This document shows, piece by piece, positions 20,839-29,401 of a stretch of DNA of 36,460 nt (the first letter of the stretch is position 1; the number at the start of each line of letters is the position of its first letter). The translations under genes and the position numbers were made by a program. The DNA comes from an uncultured Bacteroidales bacterium (lineage in GTDB: Bacteria > Bacteroidota > Bacteroidia > Bacteroidales > UBA932): assembly GCA_934675095.1 (NCBI GenBank), contig CAKUPC010000017.1, positions 1 to 36,460 of the forward strand, in the 5' to 3' direction. The notes beneath the pieces were generated by a model. It made no database searches, was not told the origin of the DNA, and was given only the letters and a program-made list of their open reading frames with translations.

Positions 20839-22104
20839 TCACTCCGTCCTCTCCATATTCAATATCACGGGAGCAACCAGACGATTGACCTCTTCAAGCC
20901 GTTCTCCGCTCAAATAAAGCCGGCTCAACGGAACCACACGCGTAATCTGCATGGATGCGTCCGCCGAATGGTTGTACTTGAACTTCGGTGAAAGCGAACC
21001 GCCGAAATCCGTATTCTCAAGAGGCACGCTCACTGAAGGCACTGTGACAAAGGCCTTTACTGACGGATAGGCAATCCTGTGCGTAAAGAGATTCCTTTGC
21101 CTGAGAACGCGGTAGCACGCCCGGACGACCGCGTCTTCGCCGCTGATGAACTCAAAGTCATCCGCAAGCACAGAGCGGTAGTTCTCCATGTCGAGTCCCT
21201 GCGAGGTTCGAATCTGCTCCAGAGCCGCGGACAGGTCACGAACATTGAGCGAATCCGAAGATGTGCCCACAAGCACGGCGGAAATCTTCTCCGAAGCACC
21301 GGAAGAAATGTAAGTGTCCAGAAAAGCCGTAAATGCGGTGCGTGAATCCAGTCCAGAATCCGCGTGCTCGACATAGGAGGGAAAGTGCTCCGAATCGCCC
21401 CTGACCCGGCCATACACATCCTTATACAGTCCGTATTTCAGTTCCCGGCCATCAGCAAGCACGGCTATCACCCCTTCTGGATGACGCTCGCCGGCACGAC
21501 GGAACATCTCGTCCGTGAGCGACAGAACCGGAATTTCTATTCCTTTGGAGACAAGCATGGTGTCAATGTCCCTCATAGCGTAGCGGCAAAGATAGGGTGA
21601 GGCTACAATCAGAACCTTTGCAGGAATCCTCGCGGCTGTAAGCACCTCGTCAAAGGTGTTGGAATAGCTGACGCTGCCAAGAGAGGCGAGGGTCATGCTG
21701 ACGGCAGCCTCGCGCATCGCCGGTATGTTCTCGGCGTTGATATAGCCGTCATACGGAGCGTTTGCCACGTCAAAAACCGGAGAAAGCGTCTCGCCGGCAA
21801 AATCATGAAGTTCATCCGGAATCTCACGGCCGTCAATGTTGTCGAAGCGGTCGGACCTCAGAAATTCAGAGACCAGACTGTAAAGCGGTCCGAAGTCGCC
21901 GATGAGACCGATGCTGCCGGAGATGCTGCACGGTTCATATCCGTCAAGAAGATGCCATGCCACAGAGCTTGTGTCCGTGAGCGCCTGCTTTACAAGTGGC
22001 AGATAGGGTTCAGCAACTTTATTGTTTCTTCCGCAGGAACACAATGCAATAATAAAAAACGCAACGACAAATGTCTGAAACGATATGACGGTCAGTCTTC
22101 TCAT
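20839..22104 (-). CDS. Predicted lipoprotein of unknown function
   Basis: I do not recognise the family. The 421 residues start with a lipoprotein signal: MRRLTVISFQTFVVAFFIIALCSCGRNN, lipobox LCSC, with Cys24 as the modified residue. The mature part is mixed alpha/beta and repeats motifs of Rossmann-like or periplasmic-binding folds: PAKVLIVASPYLCRYA and KISAVLVGTSSDSLNV read as beta strands followed by helices. No catalytic motif is clear. Its ATG overlaps the pssA TGA (ATGA), so it is translated with pssA. That link suggests an envelope role but not a specific one. It is probably anchored to the inner or outer membrane facing the periplasm. Confidence 0.8.
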   Translation of the reverse strand: MRRLTVISFQTFVVAFFIIALCSCGRNNKVAEPYLPLVKQALTDTSSVAWHLLDGYEPCSISGSIGLIGDFGPLYSLVSEFLRSDRFDNIDGREIPDELHDFAGETLSPVFDVANAPYDGYINAENIPAMREAAVSMTLASLGSVSYSNTFDEVLTAARIPAKVLIVASPYLCRYAMRDIDTMLVSKGIEIPVLSLTDEMFRRAGERHPEGVIAVLADGRELKYGLYKDVYGRVRGDSEHFPSYVEHADSGLDSRTAFTAFLDTYISSGASEKISAVLVGTSSDSLNVRDLSAALEQIRTSQGLDMENYRSVLADDFEFISGEDAVVRACYRVLRQRNLFTHRIAYPSVKAFVTVPSVSVPLENTDFGGSLSPKFKYNHSADASMQITRVVPLSRLYLSGERLEEVNRLVAPVILNMERTE

Positions 22105-22886
22105 TTATTCTTCCCCGAAGCGAACGGCAGTGCCGCGACATTAAGAATGATGTAATAGAGGAAAATGAGGCTGAACGCGAGCGAAAAATGGATGCCGAGA
22201 ACCGCCACGAGCACGACAATGACCGCAGCTCCCGCAAAAAAGGCGATTCTCATCTTGCCATAGACACCCTCGGCAAGGCTCCTTCCCTTCTTGATTTTCA
22301 TCGCGAACATCGGGATTTCACTCACCAACAGCGCCGCAAGCGCGACGGAGAGCGCCGGAACCAGAAACCTGACCACCCTCCATTCCGAAATCCTCCCGGC
22401 AAGCGTGCTGTCGGACTTCATGGCGAAGCAGACAAGCGAAGCGAGCAGAACAGCGCTCGCCGGGGTTGCAAGCCCGATGAAGTTCTCGCTCTGCCGCTCG
22501 TCGATGTTGAACTTGGCAAGCCTCAGTCCGGAAAAGACGGCCACAATCACAGGCGAGCATACGACAATCCACCGCGCGGCGGAAGACACTTCCGAAGAAA
22601 AGGCGTAATTCTCTAGAGAGCACTGCGCGAAGCATACCGTCATAACAGCCGGCAGCACGCCGAAACTGACCATGTCCGCGAGCGAATCAAGCTCCTTCCC
22701 CATCGGGGAATATGCATGAAGCGCCCTCGCCGCGAGTCCGTCGCAGAAATCGAATACCGATGCGGCGAGCATCAGACAGAACGCCGTCGGAACATCTCCC
22801 CCAAGACACGACAAAATCCCCAGCACACCACAGAGCAAGTTCATTGACGTGATGGTATTGGGGATATGCCTGATAATGCAGTTCAT
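22101..22886 (-). CDS. pssA: CDP-diacylglycerol-serine O-phosphatidyltransferase
   Basis: PssA makes phosphatidylserine from CDP-diacylglycerol and serine, the first step to phosphatidylethanolamine. The CDP-alcohol phosphotransferase signature is complete: D46-F-C-D49-G50-L-A-A53-R54, then G63, D67 and D71 (DX2DGX2ARX8GX3DX3D). About seven or eight membrane segments fill the rest of the 261 residues. The N-terminus IRHIPNTITSMNLLCGVLGIL is typical of PssA (HIPNxxTxxNLxxG). The last codons overlap the start of the lipoprotein gene. No psd gene is in the window. Confidence 0.93.
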   Translation of the reverse strand: MNCIIRHIPNTITSMNLLCGVLGILSCLGGDVPTAFCLMLAASVFDFCDGLAARALHAYSPMGKELDSLADMVSFGVLPAVMTVCFAQCSLENYAFSSEVSSAARWIVVCSPVIVAVFSGLRLAKFNIDERQSENFIGLATPASAVLLASLVCFAMKSDSTLAGRISEWRVVRFLVPALSVALAALLVSEIPMFAMKIKKGRSLAEGVYGKMRIAFFAGAAVIVVLVAVLGIHFSLAFSLIFLYYIILNVAALPFASGKNK

Positions 22887-22912
22887 AAGCTGATATACTG
22901 AAGAACAGGCAC

Positions 22913-24091
22913 TTATTTAATGCCGAGCTTCTTCCTTATCGACTTAGGGAGCGCGTCCTTGTGAACCACTACATTGAGAGTCTTGTAGCTGACATAGGCG
23001 TCGGAAGCATACCAGATGCCCTTGTATGCGCCGGCCTCTCCCCATGAGTTCTTCACGATGAAGAACGGATTGCCGTTCTGATCCTTGGCGAGACCATAAA
23101 TCTGCATTCCGTGGTCGTCGGTAGTCTGCTTGTTGTCATAGGCAATCTGGCGCATCTCCTGAGTAATCTTCTTCTCCTCAGCGGAGACGGCCTCAGCCGG
23201 CTTCTCGTCCGACTTGCCAATCCAGTGCTCCTGGTCGGACCCTGCCGTAGGGGCGACGTCAACATCCGGGACGACTGCCGTTCCGTTGCGCGTGAAGCCC
23301 TTTTCGCTCACGTCGGCACCCCATGCGATGGTGAATCCCTTGTCTATTGCGTTGTACATCACCTCCATGAGTTCGTCGATAGGAAGGTTGTAGGCTGTGC
23401 CCCATCTCCAGTTGTCGCAGACCTCAATCACGAAAGGCTTGTAGAACGGATGATGGGTGAACGATGTGAGGTTCACATAGTCATCGACATTGATTCCGAG
23501 GCAGTCCCTGTATGACTCCGGGGTGTATGTCTTGCCATCGACAGTGAATTCCGTCGGGAGTTCGCCGAGATAGGCGCTGAGTATGCCGTTGTAGGCGTTC
23601 TTCCATGCCGTTGAGAGCGTCTTGTTCGGGTTCTCGACAATGGCGTTGATGAAGCCGGAGAGAGCCGCGTCCATCTCTGCCTGCACAGGAAGTTCTGTCC
23701 CATAGTTCATTCCGGAATAGACGGACTGAGGAACGATTCCGTACTCACGGATGACCTCAAAGACGTCTCCGAAAGAGCTGCCTGCGGAAAAGCCCATCTT
23801 TCCGTCCAGACGCACATACTTGATTCCCCTGTCATAGTAGGCCCTGTTGACCACGAACATCTCGGACAAATCGGTCTCGATGCCCTTCTGGCGGAGAATT
23901 TCGGATTCAACGAAAGAAAGTGCCGAGAAGCACCAGCAGGTGCCTGAACGGTACTGGTTCTTGATGCTCGTAATCGGGTTTTCCTTCACGGTCGTGAACA
24001 CATACCCGTCCTCCTTCGGCTTGTCCTGTGCCTGCGCGAGGGAACCGAGTCCCAGCGCGAAAGCCGCTGCCGCAATGACAAATTTCTTCAT
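22913..24091 (-). CDS. Secreted C1 family cysteine peptidase (bleomycin hydrolase-like)
   Basis: This is a papain-fold peptidase related to aminopeptidase C/bleomycin hydrolase. With the ATG at 24091 the product is 392 residues and begins with a clear signal peptide, MKKFVIAAAAFALGLGSLAQAQ. The active site shows Q46 and C52 in NQYRSGTCWCFSALSF, and HGMQIYGLAKDQNGNPFFIVKNSWGE supplies the His and Asn. The signal peptide sets it apart from cytoplasmic PepC and is common for Bacteroidetes homologues. The frame is open to 24175, but starting there would bury the signal peptide behind 28 residues, so 24091 is used. It probably digests peptides in the periplasm. It is 26 bp upstream of pssA. Confidence 0.9.
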   Translation of the reverse strand: MKKFVIAAAAFALGLGSLAQAQDKPKEDGYVFTTVKENPITSIKNQYRSGTCWCFSALSFVESEILRQKGIETDLSEMFVVNRAYYDRGIKYVRLDGKMGFSAGSSFGDVFEVIREYGIVPQSVYSGMNYGTELPVQAEMDAALSGFINAIVENPNKTLSTAWKNAYNGILSAYLGELPTEFTVDGKTYTPESYRDCLGINVDDYVNLTSFTHHPFYKPFVIEVCDNWRWGTAYNLPIDELMEVMYNAIDKGFTIAWGADVSEKGFTRNGTAVVPDVDVAPTAGSDQEHWIGKSDEKPAEAVSAEEKKITQEMRQIAYDNKQTTDDHGMQIYGLAKDQNGNPFFIVKNSWGEAGAYKGIWYASDAYVSYKTLNVVVHKDALPKSIRKKLGIK

Positions 24092-24197
24092 ACTATATAT
24101 CGCTTTATTATTTTTCAAAAACACAGGCATCCGCCAAAAGTCTGCAAATTTAGTTTTTTGCAACAAGAAAAACAAGAAAACTTTTTTTTCTGCAACT

Positions 24198-24229
24198 TTT
24201 GGTTATAGCCGTTATTTGAATTATCTTTG
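24198..24229 (+). promoter_or_regulatory. Promoter of the duplicated-domain lipoprotein
   Basis: TTTG at 24198-24201 and TATCTTTG at 24222-24229 are 20 nt apart, matching the Bacteroidetes consensus. The start codon is at 24337, so the leader is about 100 nt. Confidence 0.7.
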
Positions 24230-24263
24230 CGGTCCGGAACGAATGGCGGGCTTCTCCGCAGCG

Positions 24264-24315
24264 ATGTTTACCGAGACTGAATCTATGATGGCTGTTCCGG
24301 GTAAATGGTAAACAT
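24264..24315 (+). promoter_or_regulatory. Stem-loop in the lipoprotein 5' leader
   Basis: ATGTTTACC (24264-24272) and GGTAAACAT (24307-24315) are perfectly complementary over 9 bp and enclose a 34-nt loop. The stem ends 21 nt before the start codon. It may shape translation of the long leader. It does not match a riboswitch that I recognise. Confidence 0.45.
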
Positions 24316-24336
24316 ACAACTCTAAATCAATATTTT

Positions 24337-26175
24337 ATGTTACAAAAAACTCTTGGGAAAAGAATCCTCGGCCTTGTCGTGTGCGTTGCCCTCGGATTCT
24401 CTCTTAACGCGTGTGCTGAAAAGAACACCGAGCCCGTGCAGCCGGAAGAGCCGGACACGACGGCTACTATCGAGGACGTGCTTGCGGCCGAGGTCGGCAG
24501 CGAGTTTGAAGTCGGGAACGCGACTGTCGTCGCTTCAAATCTTCAGGGCATGGTGCTCCGGAAAAAAGAGGCGGAAATCTATGCTTTTTACGGTGAGCCT
24601 CACGGCATGAAAGTCGGTGATGTCGTAACAATAAAGGGAACGACAGAGAGCCGCAACGGACTTGTTCAGTTCGGCAAGGGCTGCACAATCGAGAAAACCG
24701 GAGAAAAAAGCGTAAGCCAGCCTAAACCGTCGAAGTTCACCGCAACTGAAATTGAGGCCTACATGAAAGCCCCGGAAATCAAGTATGTCACACTGGACGG
24801 AACAATCATGGTCGCGGGGAACTATGTGAACGTCGAGATTGACGGGACTTCGGTAATCGGAAGCCTCGACTACATGAGCGACGATTTCAAGGCAAAGTAT
24901 AACATGCACACCGTCACTATCGAAGGATGGCTGTTCGGTTCCTACAAGACCTACCTCTACATGGTGCCGGTCAGCATAAAGGATGGCGGAGAATTTGAGG
25001 AGACGGTTCCGGAGGGCGCAATATACTTCAACTCCTTCGACAAGGAAATAGCGGTTCAGGACGCGGAGAAATACCAGACAAGCAAGGGATGGCCGTTCTG
25101 CGAGCAGTTCAACGGATGGAAGAACGAGAAAGGAAGCGGAGCCGCGGATGTAACATACGATTTCAAGAGCATCTCTCCCCGCACCAACCAGTCATCGAAG
25201 GGCAGCCTTTCACAATATGACGGTTCAGGAAAAAACAACCTCCTCTTCAGCACAGCCCCAAACTACTTCACTATCCAGAAGATAGCCATACCCGCGACTA
25301 AACTCAGACTTTCGTTCGGTGCCCAGAGATATAGCCAAGGGGCGACAAACACCTTCTACACATCCGACTTTGTCGTTACGCTTTCCGCAGATGGAGAGAC
25401 TTGGTCACCGGCAATTGATTATGATTTTGCAGGCGTCTCTGACATTGAAGGAAATTGGAGACGCGCCGTCGCCGATTTCACGCTGCCGGAAGAGATAAAA
25501 ACTCTCTACATCAGGTTCGAGGCGAAACTCAGCAGCGTGAACAGGATTGACGATGTTCTTCTCACGGAAGGAGAGGGCGGTCAGGCCATTGAGTTCGGAA
25601 AAGTTGTCGAGACTCCGCTCATCACCGTTGCAGAGGCGACAAAGGCAGAAATCGGCAAGATGTTCAAAGTCAATGGCAAGGTTGTCTGCACCCACACCAA
25701 GGGCTTCCTTGTCCAGGACGAAACAGGAACAATTCTGGTGTTCAAGAAAAAGCACGGGATGGTGGCCGGAAATCTCGTCACGGTTGAAGGCACCATTGCG
25801 ACATACGGAGGTCTCAACCAGTTCGGGGAATCTTCAGTCATTACCGTCAACGGAACGGAGGATGTGAAGCATCCGGAGCCGGAAGTGTTCACCGCCGCCG
25901 AGTTTGACGGCTATGCAGCAAAGCCATGCATCAAATATGTCAAGTATTCCGGCACGATGAAATCCACACAAGACCAATACTGGCAGTGGCATAACAACAT
26001 CATTGTCGAGGGAACGGATGTGCAGGGCTCGGTAGCCTACCCTGACAGCTCATTCGGTCTGAAGAACTTCGAGAACGGCACCGAGGTCGAGGTAGTCGGC
26101 TATGCAATCGGAGTGAGCGGCTCTGACGTAAAGTATCTCAACACTATGATTACCGCAATCAAGGCTGTCGAGTAG
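24337..26175 (+). CDS. Lipoprotein with duplicated OB-like domains around a beta-sandwich
   Basis: This predicted surface or periplasmic lipoprotein has 612 residues. The signal MLQKTLGKRILGLVVCVALGFSLNAC places the lipidated Cys at 26. An internal duplication is clear: residues about 45-216 and 431-608 align, for example HGMKVGDVVTIKG...NGLVQFG with HGMVAGNLVTVEG...GGLNQFG, and PSKFTATEIEAY...IKYVTLDGT with PEVFTAAEFDGY...IKYVKYSGT. The first part of each unit resembles an OB-fold. The middle (about 228-412, IYFNSFDKEI...YIRFEAKLSSVNRIDDVLL) looks like a jelly-roll, as in carbohydrate- or ligand-binding modules. No catalytic site is seen. It stands alone, with its own promoter and terminator. 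Ligand unknown. Confidence 0.8.
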   Translation: MLQKTLGKRILGLVVCVALGFSLNACAEKNTEPVQPEEPDTTATIEDVLAAEVGSEFEVGNATVVASNLQGMVLRKKEAEIYAFYGEPHGMKVGDVVTIKGTTESRNGLVQFGKGCTIEKTGEKSVSQPKPSKFTATEIEAYMKAPEIKYVTLDGTIMVAGNYVNVEIDGTSVIGSLDYMSDDFKAKYNMHTVTIEGWLFGSYKTYLYMVPVSIKDGGEFEETVPEGAIYFNSFDKEIAVQDAEKYQTSKGWPFCEQFNGWKNEKGSGAADVTYDFKSISPRTNQSSKGSLSQYDGSGKNNLLFSTAPNYFTIQKIAIPATKLRLSFGAQRYSQGATNTFYTSDFVVTLSADGETWSPAIDYDFAGVSDIEGNWRRAVADFTLPEEIKTLYIRFEAKLSSVNRIDDVLLTEGEGGQAIEFGKVVETPLITVAEATKAEIGKMFKVNGKVVCTHTKGFLVQDETGTILVFKKKHGMVAGNLVTVEGTIATYGGLNQFGESSVITVNGTEDVKHPEPEVFTAAEFDGYAAKPCIKYVKYSGTMKSTQDQYWQWHNNIIVEGTDVQGSVAYPDSSFGLKNFENGTEVEVVGYAIGVSGSDVKYLNTMITAIKAVE

Positions 26176-26201
26176 AGCGGCGCATTCGCATTCTTATGGC
26201 G

Positions 26202-26235
26202 AAAGGCCGGTCGAGTTTCCTTCGACCGGCCTTTT
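26202..26235. terminator. Bidirectional intrinsic terminator
   Basis: AAAGGCCGGTCGA (26202-26214) pairs perfectly with TCGACCGGCCTTT (26222-26234) around a 7-nt loop, giving 13 bp with T-runs at both ends. It lies between the convergent lipoprotein (+, stop 26175) and 5'-nucleotidase (-, stop 26266) genes and should serve both. Confidence 0.9.
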
Positions 26236-26265
26236 CAGATGTATGACCGCATTAGTCCGTTGGTA

Positions 26266-27102
26266 TCATTTGAGTTTTTCTACTTTGATGTTCCCCATGT
26301 TCAGCCCCCAGCATCCGTTCTGCACAATCGGGACTTCCACTCCGTCAGCGTCCTTCTGCCACCATATTTCCTTGAGAAAAGTATGCGAATGTCCGCCCAC
26401 GACAAGGTCGACTCCATGTATGCCGGAGACCAATTCCCTGTCCATCAGGGTCTTCTCACTCTGGAAGCCGAGATGCGTCAGACATATAATCATGTCGCAT
26501 TTCTTCTCGTTGCGGAGAATGTCGGCATAGCGGTTCGTCATCTCCACCGGGTCGAGGTACTCCAGCTGCCGTGCAATCTTGGCATCGACGACCGGACGCA
26601 CGTCCGTGGTCAGCCCGATTACGCCTATCTTCATCCCGCCCCTTCGGAGGATTACATAAGGCTTCACATATCGCCCGAGCTCGAATTCAGAAAAGTCGTA
26701 GTTCGCGCAGACCACCGGGAACTTCATCTTCTTTACACGGGCGGTAAGTTCATCTATGCCGTTGTCGAACTCGTGGTTTCCGATGGCCGTCGCGTCGAAT
26801 CCGAGGGCATTCATCAAATCCACCTCCACGAATCCACGGAGAAGCGTGAAATATGACGAGCCCTGGCTGAAATCGCCGGCATGGAGCAGGAGAACGTTCC
26901 CCTTCCCGTCGACCGTGCGCACGCTGTCGATATAGGCCGCCCTTTCGAGCGTTCCGCCCTGTCCGACGAGGGAGCCGACCCGCTCCGGCTCTATGTGGCT
27001 GTGGGTGTCGTTCAGATGAAGTATCGTAAGTCTCTGTGCGGAAGCGCTGTAGGAAAATGCCAGCGCGGCGATGATAATGTATGCGAATCTTTTCATGCTC
27101 AT
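26266..27102 (-). CDS. 5'-nucleotidase N-terminal-type metallophosphatase, secreted
   Basis: This is the calcineurin-like phosphoesterase half of a UshA-type 5'-nucleotidase, encoded alone. The signal peptide is MSMKRFAYIIIAALAFSYSASAQ. Metal-site motifs are LTILHLNDTHSHIEPE (D and H), LLLHAGDFSQGSSYFT, DATAIGNHEFDNGIDEL (NHEFD) and LVVGGHSHTFL (GHxH). It ends at 278 residues, where the substrate-binding C-domain of UshA would begin. That C-domain is the separate gene 8 bp upstream (27110-27970). The two products probably work together in the periplasm on nucleotides or sugar nucleotides. ATG at 27102 or 27096 can start it. A terminator follows the stop. Confidence 0.92.
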   Translation of the reverse strand: MSMKRFAYIIIAALAFSYSASAQRLTILHLNDTHSHIEPERVGSLVGQGGTLERAAYIDSVRTVDGKGNVLLLHAGDFSQGSSYFTLLRGFVEVDLMNALGFDATAIGNHEFDNGIDELTARVKKMKFPVVCANYDFSEFELGRYVKPYVILRRGGMKIGVIGLTTDVRPVVDAKIARQLEYLDPVEMTNRYADILRNEKKCDMIICLTHLGFQSEKTLMDRELVSGIHGVDLVVGGHSHTFLKEIWWQKDADGVEVPIVQNGCWGLNMGNIKVEKLK

Positions 27103-27109
27103 GTCTCCC

Positions 27110-27970
27110 CTATCTGATTACGACCCGTCCGTCCTTCTGATACTCAATCGGCTTGCCCGCTTCCGTCAACGACTTCACCTTTTTGAGGATTATGTCGATG
27201 ATATCGATGTCATAGACCTTCAGATTGCGGGAATTGCGCGCGAGGTAGAGCCCGTCGCCGCCTTCGAGCAGGAAGGAGATAGTCGCGACGCCGTACCATC
27301 TGGAGTCGTCGAGCGGCTCGCCCCCGATTTCCGCAGAGACGATTTTTCCGTTTTCCGCGACCACCCTGCATCCCCCGAGAACCTGAAAGCGCCCGGCCGC
27401 CATGGAATCGAGTATGGAGCGGATTTCACTGCCGGGAAGTTCGAGATAGACAATCTGGTTCTTGAAAGGGAACATCGACATCAGGTCGTCAAGGATTATG
27501 TCCCCCTGAGGCATGGAGCAGCGGATTCCGCCGAAATTGCCGACGCCGAAGTCAACTTTCTTTCCGGACTCCTTGGAGACGGCCTCCATAATGTTGTCTA
27601 TGAACCAGTCGGAGAGTTCGGACTCAGGCTCTTCCACGGCCATCTCCCGCGTACTGTGTCCCACCACGACCTTCACCGGAACCATGGTAGGCTGCACGGC
27701 GAGCAGCTTCTTCGCGGCCCTGTAAGTCGCGGTGCGGCGTCCATATACCCGGCCGTTCGGGGCATAGTACTTCCCGTGCCTTATTTCTCCGAGACATTCC
27801 TTCGCGTTGTCCGTCGATGGCGACTTGGCGCCCACCCTACTTCCGTCCATCGGGGTCAGAGTCCATGACACGACCTCCACTTTTCTCTCCGGCTGTCCGC
27901 CCTCCGCCGCATTCTGCGCAAATGCGACGATTCCGAGCAGCAACAGCGCCAATGTTATCCTTATCTTCAT
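27110..27970 (-). CDS. 5'-nucleotidase C-terminal domain protein, secreted
   Basis: This is the substrate-binding half of a UshA-type 5'-nucleotidase as a separate protein of 286 residues. The signal peptide is MKIRITLALLLLGIVAFAQ. About 80 residues of poorly recognised sequence follow (to about ALLAVQPTM region). The 5_nucleotid_C domain then runs to the end, with VDFGVGNFGGIRCSMPQGDIILDDLMSMFPFKNQIVYLELPGSEIRSIL and RWYGVATISFLLEGGDGLYL as its marks. It lies just upstream of the catalytic half, so the order is reversed relative to fused enzymes. Spacing of 7 bp indicates one transcript. Separate genes like this are known in Bacteroidetes. Confidence 0.88.
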   Translation of the reverse strand: MKIRITLALLLLGIVAFAQNAAEGGQPERKVEVVSWTLTPMDGSRVGAKSPSTDNAKECLGEIRHGKYYAPNGRVYGRRTATYRAAKKLLAVQPTMVPVKVVVGHSTREMAVEEPESELSDWFIDNIMEAVSKESGKKVDFGVGNFGGIRCSMPQGDIILDDLMSMFPFKNQIVYLELPGSEIRSILDSMAAGRFQVLGGCRVVAENGKIVSAEIGGEPLDDSRWYGVATISFLLEGGDGLYLARNSRNLKVYDIDIIDIILKKVKSLTEAGKPIEYQKDGRVVIR

Positions 27971-27997
27971 AGAGCCTGTTTTTTCTAAATGATGTCA

Positions 27998-29365
27998 CTA
28001 CTTCATTCTCAGCCATTTCCACAAATCCTTAAAGGTGGATTTCTTCCCGAAGGTCAGGATGCCTATCTTGTAAATCTTCGCGGAAATCCATGCACATCCG
28101 AGGAAGGTAAGCAGCAGAAGCGCGATTGAAAGCAGCAGTTCCCAGAGCGGCACGCCGAACGGAATCCTCGCGAGCATCACAATCGGCGAGGTGAACGGAA
28201 TTATCGACCCCCAGAATGCCAGAGGGCTGTCCGGCGACTTGAACGCATAGAGAGCGATGAAGAAGCCGAGGAGCAGCGGGATGGTCACCGGAATCTGAAG
28301 CTGGCTGCTGTCGGCCTCGTTCTCGACCGAAGAGCCGATGGCTGCGAAAAGGGAGGCGTAGAGAAGGTAGCCGAGCACGAAAAAGATCACGAACGAGAGA
28401 AGTATCTCGGTGTAGTTCAGCTCCCTAAGCGCCGAAAGCACGGAATTGTCCTGAGTGTCGAGGCCCGCGGCCATCGCGGACGGATCCACGCTCATTCCGG
28501 CGGCCTCCATGGCTGAAGAGTCAACCCCCATTGCCGTCATCTGCTGTTGGCCGCCCATTATCGAGTCGAACCCGACTATTCCGCCGACCGCCGAGACAAT
28601 CACGCCCGTAAGCACAATCCAGAGCAGGAACTGCGTGAGTGCCACCGCAGCCACGCCGATAATCTTTCCGAACAGAAGTTCAGTGGCCTTCACGCTGGAA
28701 ACCAGCACCTCCACGACGCGGCTCGACTTCTCCTCAATCACCGACGACATCACCATTCCGGAGAACATCGCGATGAACATATAGATTATCATTCCGAGCA
28801 GCATGGACACAATCATCTTCACCTCCGCAGAGTCGAGCTTTGCCTCGCCGGAATCGTCTATCGTGTAGGTTGTCACGCTGACGTCAGCCTTCACGTCCTC
28901 CATAATCTGCCTGAGGTCCCCTATATTATATAAGGATATGCGGTAGTCCTCCACCGCGTCATCCACCTGCGACTCTATGGCCGACTTCATATCCACGCTC
29001 AGGGCCTTCTTGGAGTAGGTCGTCACGTTGACGGTCCTGGTCGAGTCGATGACGGGAGAGACCACCATGAGAACATCAGCCCCCAGAGCGTCAAGATTGG
29101 CCTTCAGCGAGTCCGGCTGATGACCGGAATAGTCCTTGAACGTGTATGCGTCATCCGACCTGAGCATCGGCATCACTATGCCGGACTCATCGACGACCGC
29201 AATCTGCTTTCCCTTGTCTTCGGCGAAGAACATGATGAGCGACGGAATCACCGTCAGAGCCGCGAAGAGAATCGGGCCGAGAAAAGTTGTGATGAGGAAT
29301 GACTTTTTCCTGACACGGGTCATATATTCCCTTGAGATGACCACGCCTATATTTCTGAAATTCAT
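27998..29365 (-). CDS. ABC-2 type transporter permease (NatB-like)
   Basis: This is the membrane subunit of an ABC exporter, 455 residues. It starts NIGVVISREYMTRVRKKSFLITTFLGPILFAALTVIPSLIMFF, the N-terminal helix of ABC-2 permeases. A large extracytoplasmic domain (about 50-185) follows, then five to six membrane segments: IVSMLLGMIIYMFIAMFSGMVMSSVIEEKSSRVVEVLVSSVKATELLFGKIIGVAAVALTQFLLWIVL is the typical block. A Met/Ser/Ala-rich loop (MGGQQQMTAMGVDSSAMEAAGMSVDPSAMAAG) between helices is unusual. The ATP-binding partner is 36 bp upstream. The cargo is not known; NatAB homologues export Na+ and others export peptides or lipids. Confidence 0.9.
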   Translation of the reverse strand: MNFRNIGVVISREYMTRVRKKSFLITTFLGPILFAALTVIPSLIMFFAEDKGKQIAVVDESGIVMPMLRSDDAYTFKDYSGHQPDSLKANLDALGADVLMVVSPVIDSTRTVNVTTYSKKALSVDMKSAIESQVDDAVEDYRISLYNIGDLRQIMEDVKADVSVTTYTIDDSGEAKLDSAEVKMIVSMLLGMIIYMFIAMFSGMVMSSVIEEKSSRVVEVLVSSVKATELLFGKIIGVAAVALTQFLLWIVLTGVIVSAVGGIVGFDSIMGGQQQMTAMGVDSSAMEAAGMSVDPSAMAAGLDTQDNSVLSALRELNYTEILLSFVIFFVLGYLLYASLFAAIGSSVENEADSSQLQIPVTIPLLLGFFIALYAFKSPDSPLAFWGSIIPFTSPIVMLARIPFGVPLWELLLSIALLLLTFLGCAWISAKIYKIGILTFGKKSTFKDLWKWLRMK

Positions 29366-29401
29366 ATTTTTGCTATTTTATAATCCATACTTCAGACCGA
29401 C

